Notes under the pieces: generated by a model | Database searches by the model: none | The model's input: the letters and a program-made list of their open reading frames with translations, nothing else | What the model was told of the DNA's origin: nothing | Shown: positions 19,886 through 28,440 of the stretch, in pieces | How positions within the stretch are numbered: position 1 is the stretch's first letter | Layout of the letters: every line of letters starts with the position of its first letter | Position numbers and translations under genes: made by a program | Source of the DNA: Kordia algicida OT-1 | GTDB taxonomy: Bacteria > Bacteroidota > Bacteroidia > Flavobacteriales > Flavobacteriaceae | Direction of reading: 5' to 3' | DNA: 57,767 nucleotides | NCBI RefSeq assembly: GCF_000154725.1 | Contig: NZ_DS544873.1 | Coordinates: 2,172,862-2,230,628, forward strand

Positions 19886-19941
19886 GGTGTTTGGTGTTTG
19901 GTGTTTGGTGTTTGGTGTTTGGTGTTTGGTGTTTGGTGTTT
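19886..19941. repeat. Heptanucleotide microsatellite, 8 perfect copies of GGTGTTT
   Basis: Eight uninterrupted copies of the 7-bp unit (CACCAAA class on the minus strand), from 9 to 64 nt upstream of the sugar transporter start. They lie in its 5' UTR or promoter. Perfect copies of this number are prone to slippage. A shorter imperfect relative (GGTGTTG twice) is near 13111-13124. Confidence 0.95.
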
Positions 19942-20001
19942 AAACTTATAAACTTTTCAACTTATATACTCATAAACTCATTACCAATTTTAAGATGAAT
20001 A

Positions 20002-21015
20002 CTATTTGGTTTTATTGTAATAATTAGACTTGTGATTTTTGTTTTCGTCATTTTGATAAATAGTGTAATTGAACCATTCGTGGATACAATACGCGCCCGT
20101 TTCTCCTTTTTTATTGACTGCAATATAACCCACTTGAAAGTCTTTGTAATTCGGACTTTTTTTGATGACACGTTTTACAGCTTCTTCACAGGCTTCTTGT
20201 GGCGATTTTCCTTGTCGCATGAGTTCTACAATGAGAAAACTTCCTACGGTTTTTAAAACTTCTTCACCCATTCCTGTTGCGGTTGCACCTCCAATTTCAT
20301 TGTCTATGAATAATCCTGAACCTATGATTGCCGAATCGCCCACGCGCCCTTGCATTTTGTAAGACAATCCGCTTGTGGTACATGCGCCCGAAATGTCTCC
20401 GTTTTTGTCTATTGCCAACATTCCAATCGTATCATGGTTTTCTACATTGATGATCGGCTTGTATTTGGCTTCAACTTTCCACTTCTCCCAAGCTTTTTTG
20501 GAAGCTTCTGTGAGTAAGTTTTCTGGTTTGAAACCACTTTTTATTGCAAATTGCTTCGCGCCATTTCCAGCTAAAAGTACATGTGGCGTATCTTCCATGA
20601 CTTTTCTTGCTACAGATATTGGATGTTTTATATTTTCAATACAAACAACCGCACCGTAATCTCCTTCTTTGTTCATTATGCACGCATCGAGTGTTACATT
20701 TCCATCTCTGTCTGGCAAACCACCTTTTCCCACAGATTGATTGTTTACGTCTGCTTCTTCAACCATTACACCTTGTTCTACGGCATCTAATGAAGATTTT
20801 CCTTCTTGCAAAACGTCCCAAGCTTTTTTGGTTGCGTTTGGTACATTCCACGTAGCAATTACCATCGGAATGATTGGTTTTGCATCTGAATTGGTCGTTG
20901 TTGCTACAGCTTTTTCTTTAGATTTGCCATCATCCGCGCAAGCAGTCAAAGCCGTTCCAACGGTGAGTCCTAATCCTGTTAAAGCAGCGTTTTGAATAAA
21001 TTTTCTTCTTTTCAT
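20002..21015 (-). CDS. N4-(beta-N-acetylglucosaminyl)-L-asparaginase (glycosylasparaginase)
   Basis: Ntn hydrolase that splits the GlcNAc-Asn bond of glycoprotein fragments; related enzymes act on beta-aspartyl peptides. The 337-aa protein begins MKRRKFIQNAALTGLGLTVG, a Tat-type signal, with a lipobox-like LTAC (Cys26), so it is exported and perhaps lipid-anchored. Autocleavage and the catalytic nucleophile are at Thr196 in HDTIGML. The glycosylasparaginase blocks GRVGDSAIIGSGLF and GGATATGMGEE follow. It lies just upstream of the sugar transporter on the same strand, suggesting joint use of glycan-derived nutrients, which is inference. Confidence 0.9.
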   Translation of the reverse strand: MKRRKFIQNAALTGLGLTVGTALTACADDGKSKEKAVATTTNSDAKPIIPMVIATWNVPNATKKAWDVLQEGKSSLDAVEQGVMVEEADVNNQSVGKGGLPDRDGNVTLDACIMNKEGDYGAVVCIENIKHPISVARKVMEDTPHVLLAGNGAKQFAIKSGFKPENLLTEASKKAWEKWKVEAKYKPIINVENHDTIGMLAIDKNGDISGACTTSGLSYKMQGRVGDSAIIGSGLFIDNEIGGATATGMGEEVLKTVGSFLIVELMRQGKSPQEACEEAVKRVIKKSPNYKDFQVGYIAVNKKGETGAYCIHEWFNYTIYQNDENKNHKSNYYNKTK

Positions 21016-21164
21016 CTGTGAGTGATTTTATTTGCTGCTTTTCACAAGTTTCAAATTAAATGATTAAAATGAAAAACAGTCAATCGTATTTTGACTTCTT
21101 TTGATACTATAGAATGTATGTTTTTTGGGCGCTTTTTTTAGAAGTCGTTTACAAACTTATGATT

Positions 21165-21554
21165 TTATTTTTCAGCTAGAATTGCTGCAATGTTTGGTTT
21201 GAAATAGTTAGGTCCTTTGAGTACTTTTCCATCTTCTCGATAAATAGGTTTCCCATCTTCCCCTAATTTGCTCATATTGCTGCGCTGAATTTCTTCGAAG
21301 ACTTCAATGATTTTCTCTTGCATTCCGTGTTCTATGATCGTTCCGCAGAGAATGTATAACATATCACCCAGAGCATCGGCAACTTCTACCAAATCATTAT
21401 TTTGAGCTGCTTCAAAGTATTCTTCATTTTCTTCTTTCATAAGATTAAAACGAAGTAGGTTTCTTGCTTCTCCAATATTGGCGGTTGGTGTATTTTTTAT
21501 TCCCAAACCAAATGCTTCATGGAATTCTGTAACGGCTTCTATTCTTCTTTTCAA
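21165..21554 (-). CDS. MazG-like nucleoside triphosphate pyrophosphohydrolase
   Basis: 129 aa, all-alpha NTP-PPase fold. The metal-binding pattern is KEENEEYFEA near 40-49 (E-E-x-x-E/ExxE) followed by EVADALGDMLYILCG near 57-71 (ExxD), as in the MazG/HisE superfamily. Substrate not determinable; dNTP or modified-nucleotide house-cleaning is likely. No operon partner is evident. Confidence 0.82.
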   Translation of the reverse strand: MKRRIEAVTEFHEAFGLGIKNTPTANIGEARNLLRFNLMKEENEEYFEAAQNNDLVEVADALGDMLYILCGTIIEHGMQEKIIEVFEEIQRSNMSKLGEDGKPIYREDGKVLKGPNYFKPNIAAILAEK

Positions 21555-21667
21555 ATCGTACTTATTTTTAAAATTATAGTCGAAATATACTTGATTATTT
21601 AGCGCATTTTAGAATGTTTACTATTTTATTTTGAAACTTTTATTAACAACCTTTGCTGTTTAATTCG

Positions 21668-21675
21668 TAATTTTG
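21668..21675 (+). promoter_or_regulatory. Possible -7 element for the small membrane protein gene
   Basis: TAATTTTG, a full match to TAnnTTTG, lies 19 nt before the ATG at 21695. No TTG is present at the usual -33 distance. Confidence 0.3.
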
Positions 21676-21694
21676 TTAAAATAAAATATGTGTT

Positions 21695-21883
21695 ATGTTC
21701 AGTTCAGGTCAAATAATTTTTGCTGCTTTTTTTGTAATTATTTTTGTTGCAATTATGATTTATGCGTATCGCAAAGACTTACAACTACACAAGCGTTATT
21801 ATAAGGGAAGTTTGCGTATTCTTCTGGTTTTCATCCTCTTTATTATCACCATCGTTGTGATTAAAAAATTCATTGTATCTTAA
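21695..21883 (+). CDS. Small membrane protein
   Basis: 62 aa. Two TM segments (QIIFAAFFVIIFVAIMIYAY and ILLVFILFIITIVVIKKFIV) are joined by a basic loop (RKDLQLHKRYYKG). It has the look of a conserved flavobacterial small hypothetical protein. No function can be assigned. A TAnnTTTG element lies just upstream. Confidence 0.65.
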   Translation: MFSSGQIIFAAFFVIIFVAIMIYAYRKDLQLHKRYYKGSLRILLVFILFIITIVVIKKFIVS

Positions 21884-21961
21884 ATTTAGTTTGTTTTCTA
21901 TGCTGCATTTTTTGTAAATTGTAGGAAAACTTACTAACCATTACCATAATATAAACACATT

Positions 21962-21984
21962 TATTGCAGTTTTTTGCTGCAATA
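21962..21984. other. Hairpin in the leader of the response regulator gene
   Basis: TATTGCAG (21962-21969) pairs with CTGCAATA (21977-21984) over a T-rich 7-nt loop. There is no T tract after it on either strand, so it is not an ordinary terminator. Confidence 0.35.
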
Positions 21985-22003
21985 GGATTCCCAAATCGTC
22001 ATT

Positions 22004-22011
22004 TATATTTG
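22004..22011 (+). promoter_or_regulatory. Possible -7 element for the response regulator gene
   Basis: TATATTTG, a full match to TAnnTTTG, lies 41 nt before the ATG at 22053. The nearest TTTG upstream is 27 nt away, longer than usual. Confidence 0.35.
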
Positions 22012-22052
22012 GAGTGCATATAGTTTGTTTGTAATTTTTAGAACCCTAAGAT

Positions 22053-22667
22053 ATGATTACAGTCGCTATTGCAGAAGACCATCAGGCATTGATTGATGGC
22101 ATGCTTTCGTATTTGGAGTACGAAGAAGATATTCAAATTGTCGGACATGCCAATGATGGCGAATCGCTTTTAAAAATTGTTCGCCGAAAACAACCCAAAG
22201 TCGTGATTTGCGATATCCGAATGCCCAAAATGGATGGGATTGTAGCTACGAATCACATAAAAAAAGAGTTTCCACATATTAATATATTGGCGTTTACGAT
22301 GTACGATCAAGATAGAGCTGTACAGCAAATGTTGGATGCAGGCGCGACGGGTTATATTTTGAAAAATTCGCCTTTAAAAGTCGTCTTGGAAGCCATTTAC
22401 GCACTTTCGGAGCACAAAACGTACTATGATGCCAAATTGAATATTGGGCAGATTTCTAAAAATAGTTCTGAATCTATTTTATCGCGACGCGAAAAGGAAA
22501 TTTTGGCACTCATTGCACAGCGAAAGACTTCTAAAGAAATTGCGGAGTTACTTTTTATTTCGAAATCTACCATAGACACACACCGCAAAAACATGATTCA
22601 GAAGTTACAATTGCAAGGCGCTAATGAGTTGTTGGGTTATGCTATTGAGCAGAAGTATGCTTTTTAG
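22053..22667 (+). CDS. LuxR/NarL-family response regulator
   Basis: Transcription factor controlled by phosphorylation. The 204-aa protein has a receiver domain with acidic pair near Glu8-Asp9, phospho-acceptor Asp54 (VICDIRMPKMDG) and Lys in TGYILKNSP. The C-terminal LuxR helix-turn-helix is LSRREKEILALIAQRKTSKE, then IAELLFISKSTIDTHRKNMI. The likely partner is the histidine kinase at 24185, whose HisKA_3-type core normally pairs with NarL-like regulators. The two are separated by two unusual genes. Candidate binding sites are the matching 15-bp motifs at 22695 and 26003. Confidence 0.93.
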   Translation: MITVAIAEDHQALIDGMLSYLEYEEDIQIVGHANDGESLLKIVRRKQPKVVICDIRMPKMDGIVATNHIKKEFPHINILAFTMYDQDRAVQQMLDAGATGYILKNSPLKVVLEAIYALSEHKTYYDAKLNIGQISKNSSESILSRREKEILALIAQRKTSKEIAELLFISKSTIDTHRKNMIQKLQLQGANELLGYAIEQKYAF

Positions 22668-22694
22668 GGTTGGTTTTGGATTCGAATAATTTGA

Positions 22695-22709
22695 AAATAC
22701 CTATATGTG
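22695..22709. promoter_or_regulatory. Candidate operator upstream of the protease operon
   Basis: AAATACCTATATGTG, which matches 26003-26017 at 12 of 15 positions (all three differences are transitions). It lies 52 nt before the gene at 22762, almost the same distance as the second copy from its gene. It may be a site for the adjacent response regulator. Confidence 0.4.
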
Positions 22710-22761
22710 GGGATGTTTTGGTGGTTGGGAATTTGGGATGTTTGTATTGTAATTAATTAAA

Positions 22762-23757
22762 ATGATATTTATGACTGAAGATTTGGCCAACATACAATTA
22801 GAACAATATGGCGATTTTTTTATTGAGATGCCAGGTGTACATTATGTAGCTGTAGTTAAAGATGACAATAATGTTGCTAATGATTACTCAATGGAAATTG
22901 GAGTTGATAAAAAATTTGAAAAAGATGTTAATTTAATACTTAAGCAAAGAAAATCAATTTTGGAGAAGATTCCTTTCGAGCTTAAATTACCTATTAAAAG
23001 AAAAAAATCTAGATTCTTAAGAAAAGATATTAATTCTTTTAAGGGTATAAATTTTGTGCGGTCATTACCATTTTATTTTCAAAATGAAATAGCTTCAGGT
23101 CAAGAGATTTCGATGACAAATGCTAGTCAAGCTAAAGGTACAATTGGAGCTATTGTAGAATTAGAAAATCATAAAGGAGATTTCATACTCTCTAATTGGC
23201 ACGTAATGATGCAGAGTAGTGGAGATCTTGGAGCAGGTATAGATAATAAAAGTGATGAAAAGATTGCTGAACTTTTTTGGGGACTTAATAATGAATATTA
23301 TGACATTGCTCTATCGAAGATTATTTCTAAAAAGCAAATAATAAAGGAGAGAAAAATTGATACTGTAAAAAAGTATAAAGATATAAGAATAGGTGATTCT
23401 GTTAAAATTGAAGGGTTTAAAAGTGGATTTGATAAGAATACAATTTACTCTAAAAATGCATATGTTAAGGTTGGTAACGAGGAAAGAATTTTTAAGAATC
23501 AAATAATGACAGGTAAGTTATCTGTATCAGGGGATTCAGGATCAATAGTTCTTAATAAGAAAAATGAAATTATAGGTATTGTCTGTGCCGGTGATAATAA
23601 AAAATTTTCAATTTGTAATCATTTACATAGTTTATTATCAAGTAATATACTGCCTAAATATGAATACGGAGACAAAGGGAAAAAGAAAATTATTAAAATG
23701 CCAGAGATAAAGTTTAAAGCTATTTATACAAATAAAAGTCTAATCATAAGATCTTAA
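22762..23757 (+). CDS. Trypsin-like serine protease, cytoplasmic
   Basis: 331 aa (an ATG at 22771 would give 328). A chymotrypsin-fold protease is indicated by a full triad in order: His147 in ILSNWHVM, Asp181 in YYDIALSKI, Ser259 in SVSGDSGSIVL. There is no signal peptide or TM segment, so it acts in the cytoplasm. Residues 1-100 form a separate N-terminal region (LANIQLEQYGDFFIEMPGVH), and a basic C-terminus follows. The gene is very AT-rich with AGA and ATA codons unlike the adjacent response regulator, suggesting transfer. It is 3 nt upstream of the next gene. Target unknown; such proteases occur in some signalling and conflict systems. Confidence 0.75.
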   Translation: MIFMTEDLANIQLEQYGDFFIEMPGVHYVAVVKDDNNVANDYSMEIGVDKKFEKDVNLILKQRKSILEKIPFELKLPIKRKKSRFLRKDINSFKGINFVRSLPFYFQNEIASGQEISMTNASQAKGTIGAIVELENHKGDFILSNWHVMMQSSGDLGAGIDNKSDEKIAELFWGLNNEYYDIALSKIISKKQIIKERKIDTVKKYKDIRIGDSVKIEGFKSGFDKNTIYSKNAYVKVGNEERIFKNQIMTGKLSVSGDSGSIVLNKKNEIIGIVCAGDNKKFSICNHLHSLLSSNILPKYEYGDKGKKKIIKMPEIKFKAIYTNKSLIIRS

Positions 23758-23760
23758 ATT

Positions 23761-24183
23761 ATGAAAATTGAAAGAATTAAATCAAATACAACAAATAGAG
23801 TTACTCTTTTTGAAGGAGAAAAAAAGTTTTTAGTTACGGGTAATGTTGAATTAGATAATGCTAGTAAATTAACCAAAATTGATTTAAACGTAGATAATCC
23901 GAATGATCAATGGTATGAATTAAAACATGCTAATACATGTTATGAGCATATCGAATCAGGTATAAAAGCTCATGTGTTAGAATTACACTTTGAACAAAAA
24001 AAATTGCCTCATACACATTCCAATTCGGTAAAAATTGATAAAGAATATATTTTAGATAAAGGTTCTTTTATTTTCGTTACCGCTATATTTTACACTAATA
24101 TAGCAAACTTTAAAAAATGTCATTATAGTATTTTTGATGGTCAACCCGAAACAAAAGACGGAGCAATAATAGTGAGTATATGA
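23761..24183 (+). CDS. Unknown 140-aa protein of the protease-kinase operon
   Basis: No family recognised. It looks like a compact beta-rich soluble protein (RVTLFEGEKKFLVTGNVELD, LTKIDLNVDNPNDQWYELKH, GSFIFVTAIFYT) with two His-rich spots (LPHTHSN and HANTCYEH) and three Cys. There is no signal peptide or TM helix. It is fixed between the protease (3-nt gap) and the TPR kinase (1-nt gap), with the same AT-rich codon use, so the three genes probably form one functional unit. It could be a substrate, adaptor or regulator of the protease. Confidence 0.6.
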   Translation: MKIERIKSNTTNRVTLFEGEKKFLVTGNVELDNASKLTKIDLNVDNPNDQWYELKHANTCYEHIESGIKAHVLELHFEQKKLPHTHSNSVKIDKEYILDKGSFIFVTAIFYTNIANFKKCHYSIFDGQPETKDGAIIVSI

Positions 24184-24184
24184 T

Positions 24185-25984
24185 ATGAAACTACTCTTGC
24201 ATACAAAAAAACTTATTTTACCAGCAATTTTTCTAATTGTTGGTTTTTGCGTTTCTCAGAATACATCTTTAGACATACTTCGAAATTCAATCTCAAAATT
24301 AGATTTAGATGAATCAAAGAGTTATCTAAAAAGTATTGACACTACTGTTTTGGATAAATATGATAGAGGACTTTGGTATTTTTATAATGGCTTAAATCAT
24401 AGGTCAGATGATAATCATGATAAAGGTTTTCAAAATTTACTGAGAGCAGAAGAATTATTTCAAGAATTAGATAGTATTAATAATGCTGCTGATACCAATT
24501 ATGAAATACATATTCTATTGAGTCATCAAAATAATTTGGATATTGATTCGAAACCTTATTTAGATAAATATTTTAACTATGCGAAATCTAAGAAAGATAC
24601 ATTAATGCTTGCAAAGGCTTATTCAAGAATTGCTGTAGATTATATGGGTAAGAAAGATTTTAGTAATTCTAAATTGTATTTTGACAAAACTCTTGAGCAG
24701 TTAAAACTAATAAAAGATACTTTCAGAATAGCAGCTATTGAAATGAATATTGGGACACTTTATTACTCAGTTAAAAATAATGCTGATTCATCTCTATATT
24801 ATTTTAAAAAATCATTACCAACTTTTGTAAGACATTCGAACACTGATTACATTTCATACAATTATAATAATCAGGCCAAATCTTATGAATTAAAAAAAGA
24901 TTATAAAAAAGCAATTGACTTTTATAAAAAAGCAGACTCCATTACATTAAAAAAATATAATGCAAAAACAAAAGTAATCTTCTACGATAATATGGCAGAA
25001 GCATACAATAATCTTAAAGATTATGAAAATGCAGCTTTGTATTTAAACAAGTCTATTGAACTAAAAGATAGTATCAATGATATCGCCCAAAATATTGCGA
25101 TCAACGAAACAAATAATAAATATAAAACTGAAGAATTGACAGATGAAAGGGATCGCTTAGAAAAGCTTAATATTATCATTGAAGCAGAAAACAAACAAAC
25201 AAATAGTCTGTTAATTATATCTCTGTCAATCCTAACCCTCGTCATCATCTCCGCATATCTACTCCAAAAAAACACCCGAAAAAAACAACTCCTAGCCGAA
25301 CAAGCCAAAGACCTAGAAGCACAGAAAGTAGAAAACTTATTGCAAGAGCAAGAACTAGCTAGTATTGACGCAATGATTGAAGGTCAGGAAAAAGAACGAA
25401 AACGTATCGCAGAAGATTTACACGATGATCTTGGCGCATTGATGGCAACCATTAATCTACATTTGGAAAATATTGGTTCAAAAAACAGTCCAAATGCGCT
25501 CAATAAAACAAAAACATTACTTGGCGAGGCTTATGAAAAAATACGAAACATTTCGCACATCAAAAATGCAGGTGTTATTGCCAATCAAGGATTATTGGTT
25601 GCGATTAACAACATGACTTCAAAGATAAAAAGTGCCAACAAACTCGATATTGAAGTCATCGCACACGGACTTGAAAACCGACTTGAAAATTCATTAGAAT
25701 TATCCCTATTCCGAATGATTCAGGAACTTATTGCCAACATTATCAAACATGCAGAAGCCACCAAAGCAACCATTCAATTAACGCAATACGAAAAAAACCT
25801 CAACATCATCGTAGAAGACAATGGAAAAGGCTTTGACACTACAATCATAAAAGAAGTTAAGGAAACAGGAATCGGATTGGAAAACATCAAAAAACGCATC
25901 ATACACCTAGAAGGTACATTCGCTATTGATAGCACCATCGGGAAAGGAACGACCATTTTAATTGACATTCCACTTACAGTATAA
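24185..25984 (+). CDS. TPR-containing sensor histidine kinase
   Basis: 599 aa. Signal sequence (MKLLLHTKKLILPAIFLIVG), periplasmic TPR array near residues 40-310 (AKAYSRIAVDYMGKKDFSNS, YNNQAKSYELKKDYKKAIDF, YDNMAEAYNNLKDYENAALY), TM near 338-358 (NSLLIISLSILTLVIISAYL), coiled coil, HisKA_3 dimerisation domain with phospho-acceptor His413 (RIAEDLHDDLG), and HATPase_c with N box QELIANIIKHA, G1 VEDNGKGFD and G2 GIGLENIKKR. Start 1 nt after the previous stop. Base composition changes near 25210: the sensor half is AT-rich like the two genes before it, the kinase half is not, suggesting a recombinant gene. Confidence 0.9.
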   Translation: MKLLLHTKKLILPAIFLIVGFCVSQNTSLDILRNSISKLDLDESKSYLKSIDTTVLDKYDRGLWYFYNGLNHRSDDNHDKGFQNLLRAEELFQELDSINNAADTNYEIHILLSHQNNLDIDSKPYLDKYFNYAKSKKDTLMLAKAYSRIAVDYMGKKDFSNSKLYFDKTLEQLKLIKDTFRIAAIEMNIGTLYYSVKNNADSSLYYFKKSLPTFVRHSNTDYISYNYNNQAKSYELKKDYKKAIDFYKKADSITLKKYNAKTKVIFYDNMAEAYNNLKDYENAALYLNKSIELKDSINDIAQNIAINETNNKYKTEELTDERDRLEKLNIIIEAENKQTNSLLIISLSILTLVIISAYLLQKNTRKKQLLAEQAKDLEAQKVENLLQEQELASIDAMIEGQEKERKRIAEDLHDDLGALMATINLHLENIGSKNSPNALNKTKTLLGEAYEKIRNISHIKNAGVIANQGLLVAINNMTSKIKSANKLDIEVIAHGLENRLENSLELSLFRMIQELIANIIKHAEATKATIQLTQYEKNLNIIVEDNGKGFDTTIIKEVKETGIGLENIKKRIIHLEGTFAIDSTIGKGTTILIDIPLTV

Positions 25985-26002
25985 ACTTAGCAATCAATTC
26001 AA

Positions 26003-26017
26003 AAATACCTACATATA
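26003..26017. promoter_or_regulatory. Candidate operator upstream of the outer-membrane protein gene
   Basis: AAATACCTACATATA, the second copy of the motif at 22695-22709, 53 nt before the start at 26071. Confidence 0.4.
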
Positions 26018-26070
26018 AGTACTTTTCTATTACATAAAAAATACTACTTTTATACTAACTAACTACAACC

Positions 26071-28398
26071 ATGTTACATATGAAATCATTTTTACTAACT
26101 ATTTTAGGATTTTTCAGCGTTTTTACGATTTGTGCACAAGAAATCCCTGAAAGTAAATTCATTCCGCAATTAGAAAAAAAACAAAAAGAACTTACGGAAT
26201 TACTAAATGAAAAAAATCAATTAAATATTGAGGTTTTAATCCACGAAAAAAATATCAAAGAACTTTCTGCAAAAAAAGAAAAAACCAAAGAAGATGAAAA
26301 GGCTTTACAAAAAGCAGAAGACGATAAAAAAGGATTACAATCAGATCTTCAAAGCATTGAAAATAAAATCACTACAAAATGTATTGAATATAGCGAATTT
26401 CAAACATTCTTAGCAAAATATCAAAACGTAGCTCAAAAAACACTAGATAAATATGATGTTAGAGCTTGTGAGTTATACAAAGAAAAAAAAGAAACTGTCG
26501 TAGAAACCACACCAGAAATAACTGCTGAAAGTAACGAAGATAAGGTAAAAAATGCACTAGAAACACGCCAAAACGCAATTGATAAGTTAGTAGACAAGAA
26601 AGATGACTTTGATGAAACAATTGCTGAAATGAATAAAAATATCAAAATGGTAGAAGCAGACATAAAAGATGCTCCTGCCAACAGCCAAGAATTGGAAAAT
26701 TTTAAAGAAGACCTAAAAGAAAAAGAAAAAAGTAGAGATTCTGTATTAAAACTTGATGCAGAACTTAAAAAACAAATCATGGATTCTTGCTCGAAATTTA
26801 CTGAATACAAGAAATTCCTAAAAAAACATGAGAATGTAAAAGATTCCATTCTTGATTTATACAAAGCCCGAAACTGTCGATTGTTTGTAGAAAAAGACGA
26901 ACTCGATCCTGAAAAATATATCATTGTTGGAGACAACGATCCTGTAAAAGTAGATAGTTTATTCAGTAATAATAGCGCAAGGCAAGTATTGGCAAGTGTT
27001 TTCAGTATTGACAGCAAAACAAACTTAGGAACATTTGAAGTGCCAGGTGATAGAGCTTTTGTAAACTTCTATGCAGAAAACAACTCTGATGAAATCAAAA
27101 ATGCACTTAATATTGAAAACCAGACAAAAGATGAAGAAAGCTATGCGCTGAGCATCAAACAAATCAAAAAGAAAAATCTTATTACGCCTATTAGTTCAGA
27201 CAGTATATTGAACTTTATTGGCGAAGTTCCTGAAGGCGCATTGTTCAAATCCATTCAAATAGAATTACGCGAAGGCGGCATTGTCGATACGCGTTTGGTA
27301 TTACATTCTATCGATGGAAAATTTGAATTTTACTTTGAAGGAACAACACCCGTAAGTATTCTAAACTATACGCGTAGAGTGAAAAAAAGCTTTCTCAAAT
27401 ATTCGCACTATGTCAGTCTTGATGGTAAAGGCGTTTACAATGAAAATGCATTACGTCATTTATTAGTAAAATATACAGAAGTGCTTGATTATCATCCAAA
27501 TGCAGGTAGCAACTATGTTCCTGATGACGTAGCATACAAATTTCCATCAGACAAAGATAAAGAAGCCAAAGAAACAGGCAGACGCTCGTATCAAGTTATA
27601 AACGACAGCCATTTACAACACGTTTTAGACCTAAGAACGTATACAGATTTACTAGGATTATTTGGCGATGAAGCTAACGGATTATTCCAAATAGAAGGAA
27701 AAGCAGATTTCTTCATTCATCCTTTCAATCATAACGGAACGGCCTTTTATTACTTCAAAAAAGTTTCGCCTTACGTACGCTATTCACGATTTGATGAAGA
27801 CAATGATTTTATCGCTGCGACAACTCCAGATGTAGCAACAAACGTGCTAAATCCCAATACGGGCGATCCAGCAGATTACTTTTTCTTCAACGAAAACAAA
27901 TTAGGTCTCCTAGAGCGTTCAAACTTAGAAATGGGATTAGACATTAATCTTATGCATTTCAGATTTGCCAAAGAACTTCCTTTTTGGATGTCCGTGTATC
28001 TTCCTTTTAGTTATAATGTAACCAAAGTACAAACTACAGGAACAGATAGCGGCACTGAAATCATCAACGACATCAATTTTAAAACACTTGGGTATGGTGC
28101 AGGAGCAAATATTGAAATTCGTCGACTCAATAATTTTGGACTTAATGTAGGATACGAATTAAAAGGATATTCATTTATTGGAGATTATGCCCGAAACAAT
28201 TTATCTGAACCAAGTTACTTAAAAACGCAAGCCGTAAAAGCAGAAGTATTTTACTATCCAGGAGAAGACAAATCAAACTCTATATTCTTGCGTATGAAAA
28301 GTATCAGAGACATTAGTTCTTCAGGAGACGATTCTTTCTTCCAACTCCAAGTCGGCTACCGATTCACGCTTGGTGTTGGCGCCATCAAAGCTAAATGA
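26071..28398 (+). CDS. Large coiled-coil plus beta-barrel envelope protein, unknown
   Basis: 775 aa (a start at 26080 would drop three residues). Signal peptide ends near CAQEIP. Residues about 28-290 are charged heptad-rich coiled coil made of two copies of one module; each ends in a similar Cys-containing segment (KCIEYSEFQTFLAKYQNVAQ, then DVRACELYKEKKE; and SCSKFTEYKKFLKKHENVKD, then ARNCRLFVEKDE). A mixed central region follows, and the last 200 residues alternate polar and hydrophobic (YVRYSRF, YLPFSYNV, YGAGANIEIR, VGYRFTLG), suggesting an outer-membrane barrel. It shares an upstream motif with the protease operon, so it may be part of the same regulon. No named family recognised. Confidence 0.7.
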   Translation: MLHMKSFLLTILGFFSVFTICAQEIPESKFIPQLEKKQKELTELLNEKNQLNIEVLIHEKNIKELSAKKEKTKEDEKALQKAEDDKKGLQSDLQSIENKITTKCIEYSEFQTFLAKYQNVAQKTLDKYDVRACELYKEKKETVVETTPEITAESNEDKVKNALETRQNAIDKLVDKKDDFDETIAEMNKNIKMVEADIKDAPANSQELENFKEDLKEKEKSRDSVLKLDAELKKQIMDSCSKFTEYKKFLKKHENVKDSILDLYKARNCRLFVEKDELDPEKYIIVGDNDPVKVDSLFSNNSARQVLASVFSIDSKTNLGTFEVPGDRAFVNFYAENNSDEIKNALNIENQTKDEESYALSIKQIKKKNLITPISSDSILNFIGEVPEGALFKSIQIELREGGIVDTRLVLHSIDGKFEFYFEGTTPVSILNYTRRVKKSFLKYSHYVSLDGKGVYNENALRHLLVKYTEVLDYHPNAGSNYVPDDVAYKFPSDKDKEAKETGRRSYQVINDSHLQHVLDLRTYTDLLGLFGDEANGLFQIEGKADFFIHPFNHNGTAFYYFKKVSPYVRYSRFDEDNDFIAATTPDVATNVLNPNTGDPADYFFFNENKLGLLERSNLEMGLDINLMHFRFAKELPFWMSVYLPFSYNVTKVQTTGTDSGTEIINDINFKTLGYGAGANIEIRRLNNFGLNVGYELKGYSFIGDYARNNLSEPSYLKTQAVKAEVFYYPGEDKSNSIFLRMKSIRDISSSGDDSFFQLQVGYRFTLGVGAIKAK

Positions 28399-28404
28399 TT
28401 TAAT

Positions 28405-28422
28405 TTGTCATTCCTGCGAAGG
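28405..28422. repeat. Dispersed short repeat, copy A
   Basis: TTGTCATTCCTGCGAAGG, found again in inverted orientation at 37098-37115 with one mismatch. Both copies are intergenic. Confidence 0.6.
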
Positions 28423-28440
28423 CAAAAATCAATAGTTATG

